Assembly (NCBI GenBank): GCA_905183005.1
Contig: CAJJDO010000122.1
Span: 284,677 to 348,676 of the forward strand
Direction of reading: 5' to 3'
From: Paramecium pentaurelia
Taxonomy: Eukaryota > Ciliophora > Oligohymenophorea > Peniculida > Parameciidae
Length of the DNA: 64,000 nt
The notes beneath the pieces are model-generated. The model had not been told where the DNA came from. It worked only from the letters and a program-made list of their open reading frames with translations, and ran no database searches. Made by a program: the position numbers and the translations under genes. This document shows positions 49,067-60,296 of the stretch, one piece after another; position 1 is the first letter of the stretch; every line of letters begins with the position of its first letter.

Positions 49067-50146
49067 TAATAAATAATATAACTCTAATAAAGTTACAAAT
49101 AATAATAATCAAAACAAAAATAATAAGATTAAGTACTATCCAGTATTTCATCCAGTCAAGATTCAATTTCTCAAGGATCTTCTGAATTTAAGTTAGTTCC
49201 AAAGAATAAAAGCACCCAAGGAGAATAAGAAGAGAAAGATCTCAAAACTTATTTAAATAAAAAAGATGTATTTAACAATATTTAATAAAATTTAGATTAT
49301 TCCATATATATATGGAGATAAATTAACAAAAATAGGTTAAAATGGATCAAAATTAATTTTACCAGATGGTTCCACATACCTTATTGATTATTTTAGTCAT
49401 TAAACAGAATTAAGATAAAATAAATTTCCAAAATTAATTTAAGATTTAAAGAATTCCAATTATCAAGATTAAGAATATATTTTAAAAGAAATAGAAAGAA
49501 TGGCTAAATAAAATAGAAATTAAGTATTATCAGGATAAATAGTACCAGAGAAATTGAAAAATTTAGAAGCATTAAATAAAGTAAGTGAAGACTTATTGAA
49601 AGATCATAGAATATTGGAATATAAATTGGTTGATACAATTGTATATTTGATGCATCATGAATAAATGTTGAGATCTAATCTTTTTAGCAATTTTAGGTTA
49701 GAAGAGATTATTTTGAAATAGCATCTAATCAAATCAGATGAAATTTATAAGCAATAAGACAATTATACATCAACTTTGTGTTTTATAATTACATTAAAAT
49801 ATTAATAATAAGGAATTTGGGTCAGTAATTTTAGTGGAATTTCTATTGAAATAATAAAGAATCTATCATAAGTACATAATTAAAATAACATAAATTAGTC
49901 ATATGAATTTAGAAAATGGAAAGAAAGCAGAAAAAATCAAGAGAAAATGTAATAAAAATTAATACTAGAAAATTCAAAACTTTAATTTGAACCAGTGACA
50001 TCAGATGAAGAATTTAATGAAAATAATAATTAAGTAAGAAGTTTATCTATTTTATCTAGGGGAATGCTTAAAGTTTATAATACTAGGAATCAAATCATAA
50101 AGCAATTGGTTATATTGTTAATAATGGAAACTTTAACTCTAAATGA
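43268..50146 (+). CDS. Giant PHD-finger coiled-coil protein with polyglutamine tract
   Basis: 2216 residues, the largest gene here. The N-terminus holds a PHD / Zn-knuckle / extended-PHD arrangement (CCEICGIGFD, CYGCLSTCHYYCYG, CDKC, CVVC, FVHPLCAQF, CVYCKG, CNKCNSFAHIYC) like BRPF/JADE proteins that read histone H3. A second PHD (SYCYCKQEVDTDDMVQCE, WFHDQCV, CCPFC) follows at about residue 390. The next 1500 residues are Gln-rich coiled coil, reminiscent of the PLU-1 region of KDM5 proteins, but no JmjC domain is seen. Acidic runs occur near 45195 and 45620, a polyQ tract at 48983-49072, and a globular C-terminal domain (YIYGDKLTKIGQNGSKLILP to about 49780). Introns: 43308-43380 (73 nt), 43452-43476, 44256-44281, 44632-44656, 48602-48626, 49268-49295, 50034-50059. 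Confidence 0.87.
43308..43380 (+). other. 73-nt intron, or TA-bounded insert, in the PHD gene
   Basis: Needed to join MNEVDNKELDLSV to the next exon. It starts GTGTGTTATC and ends TTATCTTTAG with no internal AG, so no short-intron alternative exists. TA dinucleotides lie at 43305-43306 and 43378-43379, and TA-to-TA removal gives the same joined sequence as splicing. Confidence 0.65.
48983..49072 (+). repeat. TAA trinucleotide microsatellite coding for polyglutamine
   Basis: Thirty codons, of which 28 are TAA, one CAA and one TTA, giving 29 Gln and one Leu inside the giant PHD protein. Under the standard code this would be a wall of stops, and on the minus strand it yields an artefactual polyisoleucine ORF. 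Confidence 0.95.
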
Positions 50147-50194
50147 AATTATGTATAGAATATTAAGATTATATTATATTCGTTTTTTAAATAA

Positions 50195-52690
50195 ATGTGC
50201 GTAGGTGATATATTGGGAATGTGTCTTGGTCCAATAGTAACTTGTGCCAAATATCTTTGTGGTGCACTGGGTCTTGGATTGCTTTTTACTGCAGGAGCAG
50301 TTGGCATTGATTTAGTAGTAGATTGGCCAATTGTTTTGATAATTATAGCATCCTTATTAGCATTGATCTGGTGTATTATAGTATACTGTGGAGGATTGTC
50401 AGAGAGAGATGATGAACCATAATATTTAGCAAAATAATTTGAGTTAATATGTGAAACATAAGAGATCGTTAGATAATATGAAGTATTCAATCAAAATCAG
50501 AATAGGTAAGACATAACTATGCAAGTGAGTTGGCTGATGGATGCATATAAATATCAAATGTAGCGATTGGAATGTTCTATAATTAATTGATTTATGCATT
50601 GATATTGTTACTCCTATTCTTATTAGCAACTGTATTATGCTCTAAATAATATTCTAGATATGGTTTATACCTGTAGGAACTAAAGTGGGTTTCGTTATTG
50701 GATTATTATTTGGGTTAATTTCTATTTCTATAATTGCTTGGACAGCATTTACATTTGCAGGTAGATCTATTTGTAGAGTCATTACAACAGCAATATAAAA
50801 TAAGTGGGAATTATATGATTTTATGTATACAGTAGGATTTGGAGTAGTAATGATGTGCGTTGCGTCAATATATTTCATTTTCTTAATACTGTTTTTCTTA
50901 TTCAAAAGTTTATAAGGAATTGATAATGATAACAAACCTTAAGATAAATTATAATTAATGGGTATCTGTTGTTGTGGTTATGCCATGGGAATTATAGTTT
51001 GTGCATTTATTTATAGAGAATCAACAAGTATATTAGGTCGAAGCATTTTTAATGCTATAGATGGTTTAGTAAAATGCGATAGAAATTTGAGTTTTAATAA
51101 TCCTTACATTTCATCGCCAACTAAATTATTATACATAATATCTAATATTATAAGTACTTAAATTGTCAATATATTGGATACTGCTATTTGTATTGCAGTT
51201 TTAACAGTTGGAGGATTTGTAATATTTTCTAATTCAGAAGAAGTAGCAAAAGAGAATATTACATGGAAATCATTATTAGCACCTACTTTATACTTTTGTG
51301 TTAATGTTTTCTGTTCTGTTATAGTTTAGACTTTAAAAAGCATGATTTGGGATAATGAAGTTGTAAGATTCACTAAATTAAATATCAGATAATAAGTGCT
51401 GATAACTCATTTAATTACACTATTCATCTTCTTTTTTATGCCAATGGTTACAATGCTTAAGTAATTTTCATTAAAAGGAGTAGAAGCACCTGAAACTTTA
51501 GCTAAGGAAGACATTACAATCAAGAAAATTACTTATTGTTGTATTCTAGGTTAGTTAAGTAATTTGTTATTACTTTCTATTGGAGAATGGATGACATCAC
51601 ATGGATGTTAACCTGTTAGAAATTTGGTATTATTTTTTATCTTATTAAGAGGCATAATCATCATCAGATAGAATTTTAACATAATCATTCAATTATGCTA
51701 CATATTTAAGTGCCATTGGATAAATACTTATTGTTTTAACTCTAGGAATTATAGCTACAGCTTCACATGCTTTAGCTGGATATGCAGGTATCTTAGCTGC
51801 AGCAGCAGGATTTTTAATTAATGTACTTATCATGGTACCATTATTTTATATTGGAACTATTTCACAAGATGGTGCTAAATTATGTGTTGCATCCCATGTT
51901 ACTCAAGTTGTAGCTGAAAGATTTACTAAAATGACTTGGGCAGCTAGAAATTATATGATATACTTAAAAATTACCAATGCTGGCTCTGCCATCTTATTAG
52001 CTTTAACATTTTTAGGAGGAGCTTTATACCTCTTTAAGGTTGACAATAACCCATTAATTGATTTTAATGGAATTTTTGGTATTCTTTTTGGTATAGGATT
52101 GGCATTCTTATTAAAAGGAATGACTGTTGGATCTATAATTACTATATCTAAGATCTTTGATCTAAACATTTATGAGAGTGGAATAGCAGCAGAAATTGCA
52201 AAAAGAAATACTCTTTCTTTACATCGTTATTTTGAAAGTAAACAACTCTTAGCTATATTCTGGGTGTTCTTAATAACTATAACAGACACTTTATTAATTT
52301 TTGGATTTGGTTATTTTTTTGGAAAAAGAGGATGTCCTGGATTTTTATTAGGACATACAGTAGTTATACTATTTCTTATGTGTTATTCAATTATAAATGG
52401 AACTGCATTAAAATAGAGTCGATATTATAATGAAGGTAAGATTTTTGCTTTATATTATAGTGGATGATAAGATTTCTAAAAGAGGAAAAATCTATTTGTC
52501 ATATGTTGAAGGAGACATGTATGGTACTTCAGTTGAAGAGAGTACATCTATTCCATTAATTGTTTACTTATTATACAATACAATTCTTATGACATGTGCT
52601 TATCCATTCTTTGCAGGAGAAGGGTATATTAGAATAATTATATTTAGAGACTTATTTGTGGAAAAACCTTAAGAAACCAAGTTTTTGTGA
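50195..52690 (+). CDS. Membrane-bound pyrophosphatase homologue lacking catalytic motifs
   Basis: 799 residues, about 15 TM helices, same length and order of segments as vacuolar-type H+-translocating pyrophosphatase (V-PPase). Fold anchors: TKVGFVIGLLFGLISISIIA (family TAVGFL.GA..S...GYIGM), HGCQPVRNLAQSSSDRILT (family YKPVREIAE.S.TG.ATN), ISQDGAKLCVAS (family ISDNAGGIAEMA) and YVEGDMYGTSVEESTSIP (family VVGDTVGDPFKDTAGP). The Asp clusters that bind Mg-pyrophosphate are gone: the VGADLVGKVE...D(X)3DN...NVGDNVGD block reads ILGRSIFNAIDGLVK then SSPTKLLYIISN. So it should not hydrolyse pyrophosphate. A short Cys/Gly-rich N-terminus starts MCVGDILGMC. Introns: 50506-50525 (20), 50632-50657 (26), 51627-51651 (25), 52436-52460 (25). 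Starts 48 nt after the PHD gene stop. Confidence 0.85.
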
Positions 52691-52736
52691 TAAATAATAT
52701 TATATACAAAATAATAAAAATATTATAATAGAGTTT

Positions 52737-54635
52737 TCATAATTAATTAATTCTTTTAAGTAAACTTAACATCTCTATTTATAATTTTTTAGCTAAATCA
52801 CTAACTTCGATTTTATTTCTCTCAATTAATTTAGTCAATTTAGACATTTAAATAATTTGCTTTAATTATTCTACTATTTTATCATATTTGGCAATTCTTT
52901 CTTCTCTACTTAAATCTACTTTAGACATCTAATTAAAACACTTTATTGTTTAAATATCCTAATACTTATGGATTATAAAATTGTACATCTCTATAAGTAG
53001 TAAATGTTTTATAACAAAAAAGCAGACCACCTTTAATATGAGATAAGTATTTTGAATCTATTAAAATCTTGCATTTCTCTAATAACTATGGTAATTGTTC
53101 CATTGGAATTGATTTGAATTTTTAACTCTAAGCACACATTAGTAATGCATCAAATAAAATGGATGGCTCACTTAATTAATTTATTGCATTTACAGCAGAT
53201 TTTATATTATTATTACTCCACCAATGCATAATTGGTTTCATATAATTGATTCTTTAATTTAATATTTAAATAACTTTACTATGATCTTTTAATATCTCAT
53301 TAATTTAATCCATTTATTTAAATTTTTATTTATTTGAATCATCAATTACAAAACTAGACAAATTAACCTCATCATGACTTATTATTAAATCCAAACAACT
53401 CTATTTCATGTCTTCCTCTTAAATAACACTTTCATAATTTATTCTTTAAGCAACTTAATTAGTAGGTAAAAATTTATTTGAATTATTGTTACACAATTAA
53501 AATCCTTATTCCTCTAAAATATTTCCATATCCTTATATTTAAGTATTTTTTGGTTTCAATACATTTACACTATGTCTTTCATAACATTGATCATTAATTT
53601 AACATCCATGTATTTTTTCACTATGATTTCTATAAATGTGTTTTTCATTATTAATATTATTCATCTTAGTTCCAAATATACTTAAACCTGTTTAATTTTA
53701 TGTAGTTAATCCAACAATATCTTTATTATCAAAAACATTTAGATCTAATATACATTTCCATTGACTATCAATATAATCCAATAATAATCCGTCTCTTTTC
53801 ATATCCCATGCTTTTAAAGAGAAGTTTTAAGCTGAAAATAATTGTTGACCATTTTCACAGAACTTTATTTAATAAATACATTATTTATCTGGTATTGTTT
53901 AAGATATTAAACTTAATCTATCTACATCCCAATATCTAATACAACCATCATCTGAACATGCTGCAACAGCTTTATCAACTGGATTAAATTATACACAACA
54001 TATAGGCCAATCTGACTCATTAAATGACGCCAATTATTTTTAGGTACTCATTTCCCAAATTTTAACACATCCATCATTTGAACCTGAAGCCAATAATTTT
54101 CCATCTTAAGACACCATCATACTATTAATTTATAATTTATGAGATCGTAATGTTAATCCATTATTTTACTATCGTGAATCCCAAATCTTAATTTAATTAT
54201 CCATTCCTCCTGATATCAATAAATTATTATCATTAGGAAAAATACTTAAACAACTAATGCCAGATAAATGACCTTTTATATTTTGTAAAACTAAAATAAT
54301 TGAAAATTAATACCTTTTTAAGTTGATATATCCCAATAAGTTAAAATTCCTTTATTAGACCCATTCACTAATTCGTTTTCTGATTATGAAAATATTATAG
54401 ATGTTATTTCATTTTAACTTAATCCAAATTATTTATTAAATGGATTCTATATACTCAATTCACTTAAACTTTTTGAATATTCAATCTTGTTTATAAAAAT
54501 CTAATTTTGATCATCTACAAATGTAAATAATCTGCTATTTTATCCTGAAAACTTTGCTATTTTTATTTTTGTTTGACTTTCTATCTCTCCTAAATATATT
54601 AATTAAATAATACCTAATTTCATGTTCCTACTCAT
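52737..54635 (-). CDS. Katanin p80 (WD40 regulatory subunit)
   Basis: 608 residues. Partner of the katanin p60 AAA ATPase that severs microtubules, needed in cilia and cortex. WD40 repeats fill about residues 20-300 (LLISGGMDNQIKIWDSR, LLASGSNDGCVKIWEM, AVAACSDDGCIRYWDVD, LFSAQNFSLKAWDM). The C-terminal con80 domain (about 450-608) binds p60: DEVNLSSFVIDDSNK, ILKDHSKVIQILNQRINYMK, SILFDALLMCAQS and LLEKCKILIDSKY. The linker is Asn/Gln-rich. Introns (5' to 3'): 54590-54613 (24 nt, no in-frame stop, inferred), 54291-54313 (23 nt), 52941-52965 (25 nt). A p60 gene is not in the window. Stop is 46 nt from the convergent pyrophosphatase-like gene. Confidence 0.93.
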
Positions 54636-54669
54636 TTAATTTAAAATAATACTCTAATTATTTTATCGT

Positions 54670-54992
54670 TAATTATTCAATTTTTTACAATAATTATGAA
54701 TTGGATTTTAGAAATCAATTTATTTTATAAATAATTCACAAAAAAAGCCTACTCATTATTAGGTTTTAATGAAACTTCTGCTGTTCCTTTCCTAAATGTA
54801 AATAAATTGTATATTTAAAAAAAAATAATCTAAGAATTGATATATTTTATATTAATATCAATTTTTATTAAAATTCTTTAGTATTTACAATAATAACAAA
54901 ACTTATGCATTTTATTATTAATTTATATTCTACTTTTTCCTAGCTCTAACGAATTTAGAATAAAAGTAAGTCTTAACCTAGGGCACAGCCAT
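54670..54992 (-). CDS. Candidate small basic protein, gene model uncertain
   Basis: From ATG 54992-54990 the reading MAVPQVKTYFYSKFVRARKK is unusually basic and less AT-rich than its surroundings. A second coding-like piece, KGTAEVSLKPNNEQAFFVN, lies about 140 nt downstream; joining them needs a 142-nt GT..AG intron (54792-54933), far longer than any other here. Together they hint at a small ribosomal protein such as a mitochondrial uS9-like or bL32-like protein, but the match is weak. The 3' limit is approximate. It may instead be two fragments of a decayed gene. Confidence 0.3.
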
Positions 54993-55187
54993 TATTAGAT
55001 TATTAATTAAATTTTATTATTTGATAAATATCGAATGAAATTAATACTTTTTAAGTTGATTGAAAAAATTGCGAATGCCATTAAAATGGTTGAAAAAGTA
55101 CCAAAGTAATCGATTTCCTCTTTTAAAAAATGACAGGCAAAATTAAAAAAAATATGTAAATTTATTCTTAACATGAATAATTCGTTT

Positions 55188-55481
55188 TCATTTTAACAAT
55201 GGCAAAAGACCTCCTTTCTCATGAAGCTCATGCAAATCTGAGTTGCCACCTATGAATTGATTATTTACAAAAATCATAGGGATAGTCTCATAATTTAAGT
55301 GTTTTCCTAATGCTGATCTTTCTTATTCAAATTATGCTGACACATCAGTTCCTCTATAGTCAAATTCTATATTAAGGCTTGTTAAAAGGGCCTTTGCCTT
55401 TGAACAATAAGGACAATGTGTGGCTCCATATAAAATTACTTTTTTTTCTGATTTTAGATCAGCTGGTGTTAAAACCTACAT
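55188..55481 (-). CDS. Dithiol glutaredoxin
   Basis: 97 residues, single exon. Thiol-disulfide oxidoreductase that uses glutathione. The active site CPYC (in THCPYCSKAKALL), the cis-Pro motif TIPMIFVNN and the glutathione-binding GGNSDLHEL are all intact, as in classical dithiol glutaredoxins of about 100 residues. No targeting sequence is visible, so a cytosolic location is likely. ATG 55481-55479 gives MQVLTPADLKSEKKV. It is not obviously part of a gene cluster; the flanks are gene-poor. Confidence 0.95.
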
Positions 55482-58400
55482 TTTTTTAATTATGAAATTA
55501 TTTAAACAATTTTTATTCGATTTATACCATTTCATGACTATTAATTTGTCATTAATAGTATGAAATATATTTTTACTGACACCTTTTTTATTTTGTGAAT
55601 TGATTTAAAAAATTATTAATAAATTATAATGACTTTTATACTACAAAGATGTTTTCAAATAATTTGTATTCCGACAATAATTTTCAATTCACATTAATGA
55701 TAAACATATACTGTAAAAATTATTACTTCTTTAAATCTAAATATTTGTTTATGCACAATTTGATATTAAATTATTATGAAAAATGAACTTATCATAAAAA
55801 AAATAATAAATTGGAATTTATATGAATAAAGGAGACAAAAATATTAAAGAAAAAAATAAATTGATAGATAAAAAAAAAGATTTATAATAAAATAATAAGA
55901 ATTATAATTTACTGGTGAGAAATTTTTCTTTTGAAAAAATTAAAAATTCCTAATTATTTGAAGAATTTAATTGTGATTTTATAAATTTTGATAGGCATAT
56001 TTCACTTGATTTTTTGTTTCATAATCATTCAAAAAGAATAAATTAAGTCTTTACATTAGTTATTTTTAGAAATTAAATTAAATTTATCTGATTTATTGTA
56101 AAAATTACAATAATACTAATTTAATATAAAAAAACTAAATGTAATTAAACTTTTTAATCTGAATGAGAATTAAACAAGATTAACAAATTTTTTTCAATCT
56201 CTTTTTCATTAGAACTTTTTAGTGAAGGTAGTTTCATCCAATGAGGAGTACATTATAAAATTGAAATATTTATGATAAAGAGGAATAATAAGAATAAAAT
56301 AGATTATAGAAAAGGAAAAATTTCAAAAGAGATGTAATTATTTTTATAGAATTTTTACCGAAAAAATATATATCAACAAATAGTCATCATCTCCACTTTT
56401 TACAAGAAAACATATATTCAAGAGGCCTAATAAAAAATAAATTTTATTCTAACTTTTGTAAGTAAAGCAAGGCATCACAAATGATCAACAATTTTTAATT
56501 GTAATTAAATTTTATCATCATCAATTATCAATTCAGGTAATCGTTCTCTATTATTGTTCTATAATCTTATCAATAGTTGTGATTTTATTAATATTTTTTT
56601 ATAATTTCATTAAAACATTAAAATCAATATTGTGCTCCATCTTAAGATTTATTATTACATTCCTCATTAATTTTTCATTAACTTAAATTTATTTGAAAGG
56701 GATATCGTACATTAATAGATATAATCTTAGTTTACTTTATTTCGTGCGATTAAATTTAGGTATCAACCTATCCATATCTATTTAAATATGTAATAATTAG
56801 ATTTTTCTATTGTCTGTAGCCAATTCAAAGAAAAATTTTGTTTTTTTAACGTAAAACAAAAATTTTATTTGTTCAAACAGTCGAGCCTTAAACTTTTTGG
56901 ATGTTTATTATTTCCATTTGTAATCAAATTGTTTTTTTAATAAGATTTTATTCTCATTAATAATGGTATAAATGATGAAGGTTTTATAACAATTATAATC
57001 TTATTATTATTCTTAACTAAATATTAATAAATGATATAAACTTATAAAATTCATCAATTAGTTATATTCTCCGCTAAGGTTTTATAAAAGGAATATAAAT
57101 ATTAAAAATTGATGAATTATAACAATTTCATAAAATTTATACGATTATTTATTTTCTGGATACAAACTAAAAAATAATTAAAAATTATTTATTCTTAAAT
57201 ACATAGTTAGTTATTTTTAAGATTATTGTTAATTCATTAATATTCTTAATAAAATATAAAGTAATTAATATTTTAAATTTATTTATTATAAAAATATGAA
57301 ATTGAGAAATAATAATTTCATTTTATCTGTTTATAAAAAAATAATTCTACTTAATTGCAATATCATAATTTAAATTTTCATAATATTTATTCCATAGTAT
57401 TTAGCTTAACTACTTTCTAGGTTCAAAATAATTTTCAAATTTATTTCTAAATAATCAAAACAATTTATCTATAATCATAAGTTCCACAAATGAGACTGCA
57501 AATAATAACAAAAGAATCTCAAATTAAAGAAATTAATTGATATATGACTTTATTTCAGCTAGGAATTCTCTAAACTTCTTAAAATTTCTCTTCTAAGACT
57601 TTAAATCACTTTATAAAAATATGTAGTAATTTAAATTAAAAAAAATAGGCTGGCCTAAATCCTAGAAAAAAAAGTATAAATATTTAGAGTATAAAAACTT
57701 TTATGTTATTTTAGTATTATAAATTAATTAATTCAAATTCAAACTACAAGAATATTCAAATTTAATTAGTTGAAACTTAGAACATATTATTATTAAGAAT
57801 CTATTTTATCAATTTCAATTATTTCTTAAGATGAATTTACCACTTTGTTTCTAGTTATCCTCATGAACTAAATCTCATAGATAAGAAATTCCTTTTTTAA
57901 TAGCTTTAGAAGGTTTAAGAAAAGTTAATCAAATTAATTATTCAAGTAATCCTCTGAATTATGCCAAGTGTTTAAATTTTATGGATAATTTTAATTTTTA
58001 ATCGAAAAATGGTTAAACTAAGTCTAAATAACTTACCATCTAAATAAAGGGGCTTATAAAATATTTAGTCTTGTGATCAATACAGAAAGGTATGTTAAAT
58101 CAGCTGGTCATAAATTACTCTCATGTACCAGGATTCTAAGAAAAAAATACTCTATATTACAATTAGATTTTACTTAAAATACTTGATTAAAGCTTAAATT
58201 AAATGATATTATTAATTCTAATCATAATTATACTAAATCATAATTATAGAATGAGACTATAAATATAATGAAATTCCTAGGGTTGACTGAAGCACTAAAA
58301 GCAACCTTCAAAAAATTTGCTCAATTCAATTTTCTAAAAACCCAATATAAAAAATATTTGCTTAAGCCAGTCTGAAAGTATTTCAGATGCATTGCTGAGA

Positions 58401-58996
58401 CAATATTGAGGAGAACTTTCATTGCAATTAGGAACAAAAAATTATTCAAGATTTGAAAATTTAGTTTCATATTTTCCTTAAAAACTGAATATTAACAAGT
58501 TTAACAACATTAAAATTTCAAAAAAAGGTTAAAGTGTAATCAAAATCAAATCTAGATTATTTTTAAATTAACAACATTAATATCAATTATAAATTAATTA
58601 TAATAACACGAAAATATTTCAAAATTCTCAATAATAATTAAAATAACAAATTTGTTTCCACAATATTAATAATTTAGGACAAAAACATATGTCTAAATAT
58701 ATGGTTGAGAAAAATGATGATTTATTCACCCCAAAAGGTATTGATTAATAAAATATCTTTAATACATTTTTTAACAGTTTCCTCCAAAATATAATTAAGA
58801 AAACAATATTTTAATTCTAATTGAAAAAAAAGAGAATTTTTATAAAAAAACTTAGATTGGAATATTCATTTTTAGACCGTTTAAATAATTATAAATGACC
58901 AATGAACTATACTATTTTTGATGTAATTTTTATCTTTTGATAAATTTATAATGGAAAAAATTGAAATTAAGTATTTCTCTAAATTCTATAAATATT
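55482..58996. other. Gene-poor 3.5 kb with decayed coding traces
   Basis: Very AT-rich. One 89-codon ORF (55822-56091, starting MNKGDKNIKEKNKL) is open but motif-free. A minus-strand trace near 56600-56650 (CFNEIIKKY, DYRTIIENDY) is broken by several TGA codons. LRR-like traces lie at 58270-58470. No RNA gene or intact protein gene is supported. Confidence 0.45.
58260..58470 (+). pseudogene. LRR gene relic
   Basis: Short readings resembling Paramecium LRR units, LGLTEALKATFKK and, in another frame, SISDALLRQ then GELSLQLG, separated by a TGA and frame changes. No start, stop or continuous frame remains. Confidence 0.45.
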
Positions 58997-60296
58997 TCAA
59001 TAAAGTTGATAAATTTGGCTCTTTTTTTTCATTTCGGAATCAGCTAAAGCACTTATATTGAATGACATACCTTTTAATTGTGATATTTGAGGATCACAAA
59101 TAGATAATGCTTAATCATAACAAACTATTGCTTATGAATATTGATTGTTTTCATGTAGTGCAAATCCTATGTTAAAGAATATTTTACCTTTATTAATAAG
59201 TGCTAAATGATTATTTGGATCAATTGATATAGCTTTATCACAACACTGAATTGCTTCTTAATAGATTCTTAAACTTGTTAAAGCGAAACCTTAATAATAA
59301 TGTTTTAAAATTCATTACTCTTATTGTTCCATGCCATATCATTATTTGGATTAATTGATAAAGCTTTATCACAACACTCATTTGCTTCTTAATGTCTTTT
59401 TAAACAGTTTAATGCGTAACCTAAATGATACTAAATATAAACTATTACCCTTGTTGTTCCATGCTATATCATTTTTTGAATTAATTGATATAGTTTTATC
59501 AAAGCATTTAATCGCTTCTTCATATCGATTTAAACTGTTTAATGCAAAACCTAAATGATAATAAAAATTAATAGTGTTACCTTTCCATATATAAACATCG
59601 ACATCATTACTACATTAATTTATTGAATCATCAAACTTAATCAAAGCCTGTTCAAATTCCCTAGTCTTAGTTAATTATTCCCCTATTTTACTTTATTCAT
59701 AAATTTTACCTTCAATAAATAATGATTTTGCCTATAATTGCTTACAAGTATCATTATTCTCAGTAATTTCTACAATTTTAATATTTTTTGAATTGCCAGA
59801 GTTAGCTTTAGAATTAATTTCATCATTTACAATATCCTTAATGGCATTAAAAATTTTATTCAATTCGATTATTTGTTATTCTATTAATATTACTCAAATT
59901 GATACTTGTTTCATTTTCTTTTTTTTTTGAATAAAACTGTTAGATTATGTTTATTTCAGATTTTAAATTCTAATACTCTTAATTTCCAAGTTATTAGTCC
60001 ATATTTTTTAATTTTGTAATCTCTTGCTCTTTTTTTTTGTAAATTTAATCAAGTGAATTCTTTATTTTATCAATTATTTCTTTTATTTATTTACATGGTT
60101 CATCTTAAGCTTGTATGAATTCTTTAATATCTTTGCTCATTGTAACAAATCGAATGCAATCATTCTAATGATCTTAATGAGTCATTATTAAACATTAATA
60201 ACAATATTATTTTTCCTACTTACAATGTTCATTTAAGCAAAAACCTAATATTTCTTCATCTTGATGGTTTAGATTATTACACTTATAAGTTTCCAT
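58997..60296 (-). CDS. B-box-like zinc finger protein with TPR repeats
   Basis: 379 residues. The N-terminus is a B-box-like Cys/His finger (YKCNNLNHQDEEILGFC, then CYQCLIMTHQDHQND), followed by a coiled coil (about 55-150) and four TPR units: FEQALIKFDDSINQ, then GFALNSLNRYEEAIKCFDK, GYALNCLKRHQEANECCDK, GFALTSLRIYQEAIQCCDK and GFALHENNQYSQAIVCYDQ. TPRs bind protein partners; the layout recalls TRIM-like proteins without a RING. Introns (5' to 3'): 59881-59905 (25), 59551-59580 (30), 59421-59448 (28), 59290-59318 (29), 59167-59187 (21), 59044-59070 (27). Each TPR unit begins right after an intron, at the same GY/GF position. Start ATG 60296-60294. Confidence 0.87.

Noticed and set aside
48870..49166. 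Minus-strand 98-residue ORF with a long polyisoleucine stretch
   Set aside because: It is the antisense shadow of the (TAA)n polyglutamine tract in the + strand PHD gene.
50149..50490. 113-residue minus-strand ORF
   Set aside because: Antisense to the well-supported first exon of the pyrophosphatase-like gene.
58997..60296. Frameshifts at a poly-A run in the TPR gene, suggesting a pseudogene
   Set aside because: A 25-nt intron at 59881-59905 restores one frame of 380 codons throughout.
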